DNA of 64,000 nt from contig NZ_JAFCLN010000013.1 in NCBI RefSeq assembly GCF_018129385.1, positions 62,001 through 126,000 on the forward strand, written 5' to 3'. The notes beneath the pieces are model-generated. The model made no database searches, was not told the origin of the DNA, and saw only the letters and a program-made list of their open reading frames with translations. The position numbers and the translations under genes were made by a program. This stretch comes from Bradyrhizobium lablabi. GTDB lineage: Bacteria > Pseudomonadota > Alphaproteobacteria > Rhizobiales > Xanthobacteraceae. This document shows positions 53,350 to 60,061 of the stretch, in pieces (the stretch's first letter is position 1; each line of letters begins with the position of its first letter).

Positions 53350-53538
53350 TTATACGATCTCGGCGCCCGGATCAGTGCCTGGTTGCGCAAAGTCGGGATT
53401 GTCTTCAAGTCGCCGGATGCCGCATTCGACCACGCCGGAGACGATCAGCAAGTCGTGTCCCCAGCCGTCTGCGATCACGACGGTCGCATCCGGATCAGGC
53501 AACGCCTTCAATACCTGTATGAGCTCGCGAACTTTCAT
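53350..53538 (-). CDS. hypothetical small protein
   Basis: 62 residues: MKVRELIQVLKALPDPDATV, then VIADGWGHDLLIVSGVVECG. The VRELI..L..LPDPDA.V motif resembles short phage- or island-associated proteins. Its neighbourhood has no other supported gene for 470 bases. Confidence 0.55.
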   Translation of the reverse strand: MKVRELIQVLKALPDPDATVVIADGWGHDLLIVSGVVECGIRRLEDNPDFAQPGTDPGAEIV

Positions 53539-53852
53539 TTCCGTGGTGAGATGGAAGGCCCTCGCCGGGCCGTAGGGTGGGAACCTGATGAGACCCGCTG
53601 ACAGCGGCGCGGGCAATATCGCCAGTGCCGATTCTCTCAAAAAACTCTTCCACTTTTTCCCGGCGTGTCCCACCAACCAAAGATCGTATCGGCGCGGGGC
53701 CGACAACCGCCTCGGGCGCTGTCCGAGCGATGGCACCGGAATTGTGAACCAGGACACGCTCGGAATTTCCGCTGTGCCGTACCATCGGGCCGCCGATCGG
53801 AATTCCCCAAATCCCCGTCGGCTGGCCTCCAAGGCTAGGCCCCGGCTAGCTC
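53539..53852. other. gene-free stretch
   Basis: There is no supported gene on either strand. A minus-strand frame (53495-53785) reads plausibly for ~50 residues but overlaps the gene at 53350-53538 and lacks a start signal. Confidence 0.4.
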
Positions 53853-53997
53853 GCGTTGGCCGGGGCCACGAATTTCAATGCGGATGAGTTAGGGCGCTTC
53901 GGCTTGTTGTCAGCGATTATAAGGGCTGCTTCGCCAGTCCCATGAAACAACAAGCGATAAGCTCTTGATTGAAAGAGGCCGCAACAGAGGCGGCCTC
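53853..53997. repeat. imperfect direct repeat, copy 1
   Basis: Shares with 54300-54450: GCGTTGGCC.GGGCCACGA, GGCGCTTCGGCTTGT, GAAACAACA.GCG and TTGATTGAA.GAGGCCGC, ending in a hairpin (GAGGCCGC / GCGGCCTC, 53975-53997) that could serve as the minus-strand terminator of the 54013-54201 gene. Confidence 0.7.
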
Positions 53998-54012
53998 AAT
54001 GCCCGACCAGCT

Positions 54013-54201
54013 CTAGATCAAGTAATAGTCGGCCAAAGCATGCTCCTGCGTACCGGGCAGAGCGACGCTGTCGTCGCCGTAGTGAGCATCGATGACTCCG
54101 CGCTGCAAGCTTTCTGTCAATTCCTTCAAATCCTCGCCCATCGTACCGTGCGATTGCGATTTGAGGTCCATGAATCCCATGATCCCGCCGAGCTGGCCCA
54201 T
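54013..54201 (-). CDS. hypothetical 62-residue protein
   Basis: Starts MGQLGGIMGFMDLKSQSHGT and ends QEHALADYYLI. AGGAG lies 8 bases before the ATG at 54201, supporting translation. No signal, membrane segment or recognised family. It lies between the two copies of the direct repeat; the downstream copy supplies a hairpin terminator. Confidence 0.5.
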   Translation of the reverse strand: MGQLGGIMGFMDLKSQSHGTMGEDLKELTESLQRGVIDAHYGDDSVALPGTQEHALADYYLI

Positions 54202-54299
54202 CGTATTTCTCCTGTGCCTGGTGCGATGGCTTTAGCCATCGCTCCCCCAGTCGTCGCGGCGGTCAGCCGTTGGGTTCGGGGTTCGCATTTTCGTGATGC

Positions 54300-54453
54300 A
54301 CGTTGGCCGTGGCCACGATTTTCACCCCCACAATTTCGGCGCTTCGGCTTGTATCCGCATTCAGCTTTGGCAAAGGGGCCAATTTAGTCAGCCCACGAAA
54401 CAACAGCGGGTACGCTATTGATTGAAGAGGCCGCCAACCGAGGCGGCCTCTTC
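54300..54453. repeat. imperfect direct repeat, copy 2, with hairpin
   Basis: Matches 53853-53997 in order and spacing. It ends in a perfect 12-bp hairpin, GAAGAGGCCGCC / GGCGGCCTCTTC (54424-54453), that would terminate the minus-strand gene ending at 54465. Confidence 0.75.
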
Positions 54454-54464
54454 CTTTCGCATCA

Positions 54465-54923
54465 TCAAGGGATCGGAGTGACCAGCTCTCCAATCAGGGT
54501 GCACGTTATTCTTATTGCGGTCTGGGCCTGAGTGTAGATTCGAACAAAGGGATATCGGCCCTGTCCGACAAGAAAGGCCATCTGTGTGTTGCTTACGCCC
54601 TTCGAGGCTTGCGGGTAGTCCAGGTGGTACTGGCGCCCTAGATCGAAAATATCGACTGTGGCTGCAACCGAGAGGACCAGATCAAACGGGATCGCGCCGG
54701 CAGAGTAAGAGCAACTGACGTGAGTGACCTTTAGAAGCTTGTCCGCAGGTGTTCTGGAGAACCAGGCTGTGCACTGCCCCGCCGGGCCGGGATTCCCGCA
54801 ATCGGCCGGAAGAAGAGTTTCGTCGTAGTACGTCCCGTAAGTGATCTGGACTGCTTGGGCTTGGCTACCGAGGACGAGGGGTAAGGCAAGAACGGCATAT
54901 CGAGCAAAACGGGCAAAGGGCAT
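54465..54923 (-). CDS. hypothetical secreted protein
   Basis: 152 residues from the ATG at 54923 with GGAGGC upstream. The signal peptide ends about residue 24 (LPLVLGSQAQA). Mature part with four Cys (PADCGNPGPAGQCTAW, HVSCSYSAG, RITCTLIGE) and beta-rich sequence. Not recognised. A hairpin terminator follows at 54424-54453. Confidence 0.7.
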   Translation of the reverse strand: MPFARFARYAVLALPLVLGSQAQAVQITYGTYYDETLLPADCGNPGPAGQCTAWFSRTPADKLLKVTHVSCSYSAGAIPFDLVLSVAATVDIFDLGRQYHLDYPQASKGVSNTQMAFLVGQGRYPFVRIYTQAQTAIRITCTLIGELVTPIP

Positions 54924-55031
54924 TGATGCCTCCATCATTAAAATAACGGGCATATTCCAATCGGATTGCGGGAATGCGTCAATCTGGCACAACCGCTCCG
55001 AACGAAGCGTCCCTCGGGTACTGGCCGAAAT

Positions 55032-55061
55032 AGGCCACTCGCCAGATCAAAACAGGCCACT
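55032..55061 (+). repeat. two tandem AGGCCACT motifs (left border)
   Basis: AGGCCACT at 55032-55039 and 55054-55061, 22 bases apart. The same motif, same orientation, occurs three times at 58542-58591 on the far side of the segment with the transposase and tRNA-like gene. This is reminiscent of the repeated terminal sequences of IS21-type elements (inference). Confidence 0.55.
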
Positions 55062-55064
55062 CCC

Positions 55065-55838
55065 TCAACTGCGGTAGGTCGCCCGCTTTTTGTCGAAGTT
55101 TGCCGGAGGCGGGATGCCATCCCAACTGCGGGCGATGTTCCGACAGACCGCCTCAATATTGCGATAGGTCTTTTTGTAACTCGCCGGAGCTGCCACGCGC
55201 TCTTGCCGGTGGGTGTGGAAGATGAAGCAATGATCGGGGGACGGTTTGCCTTCCTCTGGAGTCGTCTCGACAACGTGCTGGTGCAGGATGATGGCGCTGT
55301 GAGTCATCCCCTCCGTCAACCGGGCCTTGGCGTCGTCGGTTTTGGGGTCAACGCCCTTCGCCACGTCGATCACAACGGCGCCGTGCAGATCGGAGCCGCG
55401 CTGCCGGGAAACGCGGATGTGGGCACTAGGACGAACGCTGACTGTGACACCCTCAATCTCAAGACGCCGTGGCGCGGCTTTTTCGAGATTGAGCCCGCCA
55501 ATCTCCAAAGCATTCAAGCTGCGTTCAAATGCGGCGAGGGCGTTCAGCTCGTAGGTCAGATTATCTTTCTGCTGCGGATTTTGTGCGCCCTTGATCGCTT
55601 CTTCCAACGCGATGCGACACTCCGCAAGGATGCGCCTGTCGCGGGTCGGACTAGACAAAAAGCGCGATACCGCAGGCCAAAGTAAACGATATATTAACGA
55701 CCGAGACAGACGCTCGTAACGCATGTTCCGAAGGATTGTTTCGCGTGGTCCATCATCGGCGGCCATGTATTCGCCAAGTTCCAAAACCGTAAACCTGGGT
55801 TTGCGGTTCACACGCCAGATAGGTTTGAGGTCTTCCAT
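55065..55838 (-). CDS. hypothetical protein, island-associated
   Basis: 257 residues from the ATG at 55838 (the frame opens at 55949 without support). Helical N-terminal half (RNMRYERLSRSLIYRLLWPA, DRRILAECRIALEEAIKGAQ) and a mixed C-terminal half containing HSAIILHQHVVETTPEEGKP and HCFIFHTHRQERVAA. Several His/Cys residues could bind metal. Not recognised. Its start codon overlaps the start of the plus-strand gene at 55837. Confidence 0.6.
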   Translation of the reverse strand: MEDLKPIWRVNRKPRFTVLELGEYMAADDGPRETILRNMRYERLSRSLIYRLLWPAVSRFLSSPTRDRRILAECRIALEEAIKGAQNPQQKDNLTYELNALAAFERSLNALEIGGLNLEKAAPRRLEIEGVTVSVRPSAHIRVSRQRGSDLHGAVVIDVAKGVDPKTDDAKARLTEGMTHSAIILHQHVVETTPEEGKPSPDHCFIFHTHRQERVAAPASYKKTYRNIEAVCRNIARSWDGIPPPANFDKKRATYRS

Positions 55839-56100
55839 GCAACACGTCCTGTTTTCGACCCGGCTTACCGACGGTCGGGAAATTTGCGTGTCGCCGATCT
55901 CGGCTGACACATTTGAGGCCAACAAGGCGCACAGCCTTGGCGACGACACTGGCTATTTCATCTACGAGTTCGACGCCCGCCGCCCATCGGTCGGCATCGA
56001 GATTCTTGCCAAAGCAATATCGTTCGACGCCGCCGTGAGACTGGTGGACATATTCGTGGGGGCGGCATTGGCGCCGCCCGAATCAATGGGTTCAATCTAA
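55837..56100 (+). CDS. hypothetical 87-residue protein
   Basis: Reads MQHVLFSTRLTDGREICVSP then ISADTFEANKA.SLGDDTGYF and ends ...LAPPESMGSI. The composition is protein-like. The ATG shares CATG with the start of the minus-strand gene, so both cannot have a normal leader unless one starts later. A divergent mini-gene pair or a mis-called start are the alternatives. Confidence 0.5.
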   Translation: MQHVLFSTRLTDGREICVSPISADTFEANKAHSLGDDTGYFIYEFDARRPSVGIEILAKAISFDAAVRLVDIFVGAALAPPESMGSI

Positions 56101-56128
56101 CCCGATTGGCAACCGGAAGTGTAGCCGG

Positions 56129-57040
56129 TCAGGATTTGCCCCCATCAATTACCACGAACTTTCGGCGCCGATCCGGGGGCGTTTCCGTCGGCAGGGAAGG
56201 CGCTACAGCAAGCGCAGCATCGACAAGCTGGCCAATGCTCCAAGCACGATCCGCAACGCCTATGGCCTTCGCTGGCGTCGTGCGGAGGGCTTCGTGAGTG
56301 CGGCAGAGGTTGTAGTGGCAAACGTACAGCGCGACCGCTGCGACGTGGTTATCCAGCTTCTTTGAGAAGCCATTGGTGAGGCGGGTAAAGCGACGGCTGC
56401 CCATGCGGAGCGAAAGGTTCTGCCGTTCAACGTAGCTGGTCGAGACGTACTGGTCGGGATCGCCACTTACTACCTCGCGATCTACAGCTACTACAGCGGC
56501 CGGGGAGTAGCGGCCCTGTGCTTCCTTTACGAGGTGCGTTACCGAATAGGTCTTTACGATCACGCCATGAGAGGCGCTGTCGCCGAAGGCGCTGCGGATC
56601 GCTACGCGGTAAGGGTGGAAGCCGTCCGTTGAAATCTCAGGCTGACCGATGACGCGGCTGCGGAGGTCGTGCAGGAAGTCCATCGTGCTCTCAGCATTCC
56701 GCTTGCCGACGCCCCAGCTAATGATTGCCTTCTGCGTTCCGGCCATGGCGATGAAAATATACTGATCGCCCTTGGCGTGGATTTCGTGACGCTGGACGTT
56801 CTTCTGCTTCTTTCCGACGAAACTCCAAGCCTCATCGAGTTCAAGACGCTCGGTGCGAACGCCGACCATCAAGCGGTCGTGCAATTCCATGCAGCCCATG
56901 CCGACACGCAGAGCCAGGTTGCCGACCGTGCCACGGTTGACGCCAGTAAGGCGGGCAGCGGTGCGGATGCCGACGCCTTCGCAGAGGGCGGCAATGACTT
57001 CAATTTGCTTTTCGCGGGGGAGTACGTTCACGAAGCTCAT
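56129..57040 (-). CDS. IS1-type (DDE_IS1) transposase
   Basis: 303 residues from the ATG at 57040. An N-terminal helix-turn-helix (VNVLPREKQIEVIAALCEGV, IRTAARLTGVNRGTVGNLAL) is followed by the catalytic domain with the DDE-type positions LELDEAWSFVGKKQ, STDGFHPYR and TSYVERQNLS, then the IS1-like end RFTRLTNGFSKKLDNHVAAV ALYVCHYN. A single frame, no programmed frameshift. I found no matching terminal inverted repeats around it, so it may be a stranded or domesticated copy. Confidence 0.85.
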   Translation of the reverse strand: MSFVNVLPREKQIEVIAALCEGVGIRTAARLTGVNRGTVGNLALRVGMGCMELHDRLMVGVRTERLELDEAWSFVGKKQKNVQRHEIHAKGDQYIFIAMAGTQKAIISWGVGKRNAESTMDFLHDLRSRVIGQPEISTDGFHPYRVAIRSAFGDSASHGVIVKTYSVTHLVKEAQGRYSPAAVVAVDREVVSGDPDQYVSTSYVERQNLSLRMGSRRFTRLTNGFSKKLDNHVAAVALYVCHYNLCRTHEALRTTPAKAIGVADRAWSIGQLVDAALAVAPSLPTETPPDRRRKFVVIDGGKS

Positions 57041-57192
57041 CCTTCGGGTTGAAGGGATGGCTTCGGCGACTCTGGAATATGCGCCCGTCAAAGCGTATAT
57101 TATCCAGAACGGTTGTCGCTGCGGGCTCATCCCCGGGGCGGTGATCGGGGGTCGTTTCCGCGTCAACGGCAACGGCCCCACTGGATTGGTTA

Positions 57193-57300
57193 TGGTGGAA
57201 GCGGTCAGATTCGAACTGACGGGACCCTGCGAGGGGTTTGGACGCCCAAAGGTCCGCCGAGGGGTAAGCTCGGTGCGATAAGCCACTCTGCCACGCTTCC
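57193..57300 (-). tRNA. class II (serine-type) tRNA-like gene with UAC anticodon and oversized variable region
   Basis: On the minus strand: 7-bp acceptor GGAAGCG/CGCTTCC, discriminator A and encoded CCA, D arm GCAGAGTGGCTTATCGC, anticodon arm CCGAG-CTTACCC-CTCGG, a 36-nt variable region and T arm GTCAG-TTCGAAT-CTGAC. The body matches alphaproteobacterial tRNA-Ser, but the loop CTTACCC puts UAC at 34-36 and C at 37 (normally a purine), A12-C23 is unpaired, and the variable region is about twice normal, folding into an outer GGACC/GGTCC stem with an inner TTTGG/CCAAA hairpin. It may be a non-canonical tRNA or a dead relic. Confidence 0.7.
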
Positions 57301-57309
57301 GCACACAAA

Positions 57310-57343
57310 AACGCCCCGCCAGCCGAAAGGCCGGTGGGGCGTT
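57310..57343 (-). terminator. strong hairpin with minus-strand T-run
   Basis: Arms AACGCCCCGCC and GGTGGGGCGTT plus an inner GCC-GAAA-GGC. On the minus strand it is followed by TTTTTGTGTGC, only nine bases before the tRNA-like 5' end. No minus-strand gene feeds it; it isolates the tRNA-like gene from anything upstream. Confidence 0.75.
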
Positions 57344-57357
57344 CTGTCGTGTGAGCT

Positions 57358-57426
57358 ATGCTTAGCATGGAGCCAATATGCTTGACATGGTTCCGGCTGT
57401 CAAGCATATTCGGTGATGCTAAGCAT
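57358..57426 (+). promoter_or_regulatory. four-site operator array around a sigma-70-type promoter
   Basis: Palindromic 11-mers: ATGCTTAGCAT (57358-57368), ATGCTTGACAT (57378-57388), CTGTCAAGCAT (57397-57407, inverted) and ATGCTAAGCAT (57416-57426), spaced 20, 19 and 19 bases, i.e. about two helical turns. Core ATGCT-N-AGCAT. Between them lies TTGACA (57382-57387), 17 bases, CATATT (57405-57410), a good promoter for the P63C gene. The last site runs into the ribosome-binding GGAGG. Confidence 0.8.
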
Positions 57427-57437
57427 GGAGGTTTGGC

Positions 57438-58469
57438 ATGGATGATGACAAGGACGAGGACAAGCAGAGGGCGGGGCAGATCGGCGGGGCGCGACGCGCT
57501 GAAATTCTTGCCCCTGACCGTCGGGCCGAGATTGCTCGCAAAGCAGCGACCGCGCGATGGGGAGCGCAAATGCCGCGCGCCACCCACAAAGGAAATTTCA
57601 AAGAGGAATTTGGCCTTGATGTCGAATGCTACGTTCTAGACGATGCGGCAAAGACAGCGGTCGTTAGTCAGACGGGCATGGCGCGAGCGTTAGGTTTGCC
57701 GTCCACCGGGGGCGCTTTTCCGCGATTTTTCACCGGCAAAGCTATCGCCAATGCAATCGGTCTCGATGTCCGCCAAAAACTAGAGAATCCGATTAAATTT
57801 CAGACTCTTACGAGCGGTATCGAAAGAGGTCCCGACCGGATGGTCGTGAACGGATTTGATGCTGCTCTTCTGATCGATCTTTGCAAGGCGATTGTCGCTA
57901 TTGAAGCTGAAGGGAAGCTCTACCGCCGCCATCACCGCGTTGCCGCTCAAGCGCATATTATTCTGGGCGCTTCAGCAAAGGCTGGCATTCGGCAACTCGT
58001 CTACGCGCTGGCAGGATACAATCCCACTGCCGAGGAAGTTATTGCAGCGTTCAAGCTCTATGTGCAGGAAGAAGCGAAAAAGTATGAGCAGGAATTCCCA
58101 AGTGAATTGTACCTGCAATGGCACCGCCTCTACGCCATACCGGTGCCAGTGCGTGGCAAGCCGTGGCACTTCAAGCACCTAACTATCAAGCACGTCTATT
58201 TCCCGCTTGCGAAGAGCAGTGGGAAGGTGCTGGAGTTGCTGCGAGCCCTGAAAGCCAAAGAGGGGGATCGGCAAAAAAAGCTGTTCCAGTTTCTGAATGA
58301 ACTTGGTGCGCGGATGTTGCGAATCCACATCGGTCGGGTGCTGGAGATGGCAGAATCCTCCGATGATCGCTTCGCGTACGAAAAGAAAATCATCGAACGA
58401 TTTGGCGGGCAGCACGAGTTAGATCTGATTGTTCCTCCGCAGCCGGAAATGAAAGAGGCCGCCAACTGA
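57438..58469 (+). CDS. P63C-domain protein (phage/island type)
   Basis: 343 residues, GGAGG upstream. N-terminal block GGARRAEILAPDRRAEIARK and ATARWG, a basic motif seen at the front of many such proteins. The middle has ARALGLPSTGGAFPRFFTGK. The P63C domain (~205-310) includes EEVIAAFKLYVQEEAKKYEQ and EFPSELYLQWHRLY. Known from phage and island genes; molecular role not established. Its promoter carries the four-site array, suggesting tight repression. The stop codon lies in the loop of a hairpin (58455-58478). Confidence 0.8.
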   Translation: MDDDKDEDKQRAGQIGGARRAEILAPDRRAEIARKAATARWGAQMPRATHKGNFKEEFGLDVECYVLDDAAKTAVVSQTGMARALGLPSTGGAFPRFFTGKAIANAIGLDVRQKLENPIKFQTLTSGIERGPDRMVVNGFDAALLIDLCKAIVAIEAEGKLYRRHHRVAAQAHIILGASAKAGIRQLVYALAGYNPTAEEVIAAFKLYVQEEAKKYEQEFPSELYLQWHRLYAIPVPVRGKPWHFKHLTIKHVYFPLAKSSGKVLELLRALKAKEGDRQKKLFQFLNELGARMLRIHIGRVLEMAESSDDRFAYEKKIIERFGGQHELDLIVPPQPEMKEAAN

Positions 58470-58478
58470 GGCGGCCTT
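58455..58478 (+). terminator. hairpin overlapping the P63C stop codon
   Basis: Arms GAGGCCGCC / GGCGGCCTT (one G-U) with the loop AACTGA containing the TGA stop. Related to the hairpins at 53975 and 54424. It has no strong T-tract, so it may be an mRNA 3' protector more than a terminator. Confidence 0.55.
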
Positions 58479-58541
58479 ACTTGCCTAGACGGTGCTCGTA
58501 TTTTTTCTACGCCTAGACGCCAAGAGAACAATTCCCGAACT

Positions 58542-58591
58542 AGGCCACTGCCATTTTCAAACTAGGCCACTGAGCCCGGAAACAGGCCATT
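58542..58591 (+). repeat. three tandem AGGCCA(C/T)T motifs (right border)
   Basis: AGGCCACT at 58542-58549 and 58564-58571 and AGGCCATT at 58584-58591, period 20-22 bases, same orientation as the pair at 55032-55061. They lie directly upstream of the recA control region. Confidence 0.6.
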
Positions 58592-58607
58592 ACCGTCCCT
58601 CGCAAAA

Positions 58608-58622
58608 GAACATATTGCGAAC
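58608..58622 (+). promoter_or_regulatory. LexA (SOS) box of recA
   Basis: GAAC-ATATTGC-GAAC, exactly the alphaproteobacterial LexA consensus GAAC-N7-GAAC, about 95 bases before the recA ATG. A third GAAC follows at 58626. Confidence 0.85.
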
Positions 58623-58716
58623 ATAGAACAAATGTGGTACGGAATTTTCACACGCGAAAAAATCCCGATTCTGGCTGTTTGTGCCGCCTGCGAATCCGCC
58701 ATAAGGAGCACCACCT

Positions 58717-59802
58717 ATGTCCGCTACTGCCCTGCGTATCGTCGAAGGATCCTCCATGGATAAGTCCAAGGCGCTGTCCGCCGCGCTGTCCCAGATCGAA
58801 CGTCAGTTCGGCAAGGGGTCTGTGATGAAGCTCGGCAAGAACGACCGCTCGATGGATGTCGAGACGGTGTCGTCGGGCTCGCTCGGGCTCGATATCGCGC
58901 TCGGCGTCGGCGGCCTGCCCAAGGGACGCGTGGTCGAGATCTACGGACCGGAATCGTCGGGCAAAACCACGCTGGCGCTGCATACGGTGGCGGAAGGCCA
59001 GAAGAAGGGCGGCATCTGCGCCTTCATCGACGCCGAGCACGCGCTCGATCCGGTCTATGCGCGCAAGCTTGGCGTCAACATCGATGAACTCCTGATCTCG
59101 CAGCCGGACACCGGCGAGCAGGCGCTGGAAATCTGCGACACGCTGGTGCGCTCCGGCGCGGTCGACGTGCTGGTGGTGGACTCGGTCGCAGCGCTGGTGC
59201 CGAAGGCCGAGCTCGAAGGCGAGATGGGCGATGCGCTGCCCGGACTTCAAGCTCGTTTGATGAGCCAGGCGCTGCGCAAGCTCACCGCGTCGATCAACAA
59301 GTCCAACACCATGGTGATCTTCATCAACCAGATCCGCATGAAGATCGGCGTGATGTACGGCTCTCCCGAAACCACCACCGGCGGCAACGCTCTGAAATTT
59401 TACGCCTCCGTCCGCCTCGACATCCGCCGCATCGGCGCCATCAAGGAGCGCGACGAGGTGGTCGGCAACACCACCCGCGTAAAGGTCGTGAAGAACAAGC
59501 TGGCGCCGCCGTTCAAGCAGGTCGAGTTCGACATCATGTATGGCGAGGGCGTCTCCAAGATGGGCGAGATCCTCGACCTCGGCGTCAAGGCCGGCATCGT
59601 CGAAAAATCCGGCGCCTGGTTCTCCTATGACAGCCAGCGCCTCGGCCAGGGCCGCGAGAACGCCAAGGCGTTTTTGAAGGCCAATCCGGACGTCACCGCA
59701 AAGATCGAGACCTCGATCCGGCAAAATTCCGGCCTGATCTCCGAGCAGATTCTTGCCGGCACCCCCGAGCGCGACGCCGATGGCGTCGAACCGGAGGAAT
59801 GA
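58717..59802 (+). CDS. recA: recombinase RecA
   Basis: 361 residues. ATP-dependent strand-exchange protein and LexA coprotease. Walker A GPESSGKT at 77-84, the L2-region TTTGGNALKFYASVRLDIRR and KFYASVRL...RVKVVKNKLAPP are intact. The ATG at 58717 with AAGGAGC upstream gives the longer N-terminus (SATALRIVEGSS) typical of the genus; a second ATG at 58756 is less likely. Controlled by the LexA box at 58608. Confidence 0.97.
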   Translation: MSATALRIVEGSSMDKSKALSAALSQIERQFGKGSVMKLGKNDRSMDVETVSSGSLGLDIALGVGGLPKGRVVEIYGPESSGKTTLALHTVAEGQKKGGICAFIDAEHALDPVYARKLGVNIDELLISQPDTGEQALEICDTLVRSGAVDVLVVDSVAALVPKAELEGEMGDALPGLQARLMSQALRKLTASINKSNTMVIFINQIRMKIGVMYGSPETTTGGNALKFYASVRLDIRRIGAIKERDEVVGNTTRVKVVKNKLAPPFKQVEFDIMYGEGVSKMGEILDLGVKAGIVEKSGAWFSYDSQRLGQGRENAKAFLKANPDVTAKIETSIRQNSGLISEQILAGTPERDADGVEPEE

Positions 59803-59910
59803 GGTTTTGATCTGAAGCTCGTGTTTCAAGAGAGCGGGCGCTGAAGACGTTGAGTTGCCGACGTCTTTGGCGCCCATTTTGTTTGTGTTTTGAATGCCTC
59901 AAAGGCTTCT

Positions 59911-60050
59911 ATCGCGTCCCGGACGCAGTGCAACGCACCGCGAAGCGGTGTGGTGCGCTGCTGAGCCGGGCCCCATCGCTTCTGCACAAACAGGTGTGGG
60001 TCCCGGTTCTGCGAAGCAGCGCAAGAGCGCTGCATCGCGTCCGGGACACG
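59911..60050. repeat. dispersed palindromic repeat (ATCGCGTCCCGGAC family)
   Basis: Starts ATCGCGTCCCGGACGCAGTG and ends GCATCGCGTCCGGGACACG, with internal inverted segments (GCACCGCGAAGCGGTG, GGGTCCCGGTTCTGCGAAGC). It lies between recA and the convergent gcvP gene and could act as a bidirectional 3' hairpin. Confidence 0.75.
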
Positions 60051-60061
60051 AGGTCTGGTTT

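Noticed and set aside
53495..53785. 96-residue minus-strand ORF (VRHSGNSERVLVHNSGAIA)
   Set aside because: Overlaps the better supported 62-residue gene, lacks a ribosome-binding site and has no recognised pattern.
56129..57190. Complete IS with terminal inverted repeats around the IS1-type transposase
   Set aside because: I compared the flanks by eye and found no matching inverted ends or target duplication.
57193..57300. Reading the tRNA-like gene as tRNA-Pro from the TTTGGG stretch
   Set aside because: The stem around TTTGGGC does not pair properly, and the CCGAG/CTCGG arm is the better anticodon stem; TTTGG pairs with CCAAA inside the variable region.
58648..59877. 409-residue minus-strand ORF covering recA
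   Set aside because: Shadow of recA codons; no start signal and no recognisable domain.
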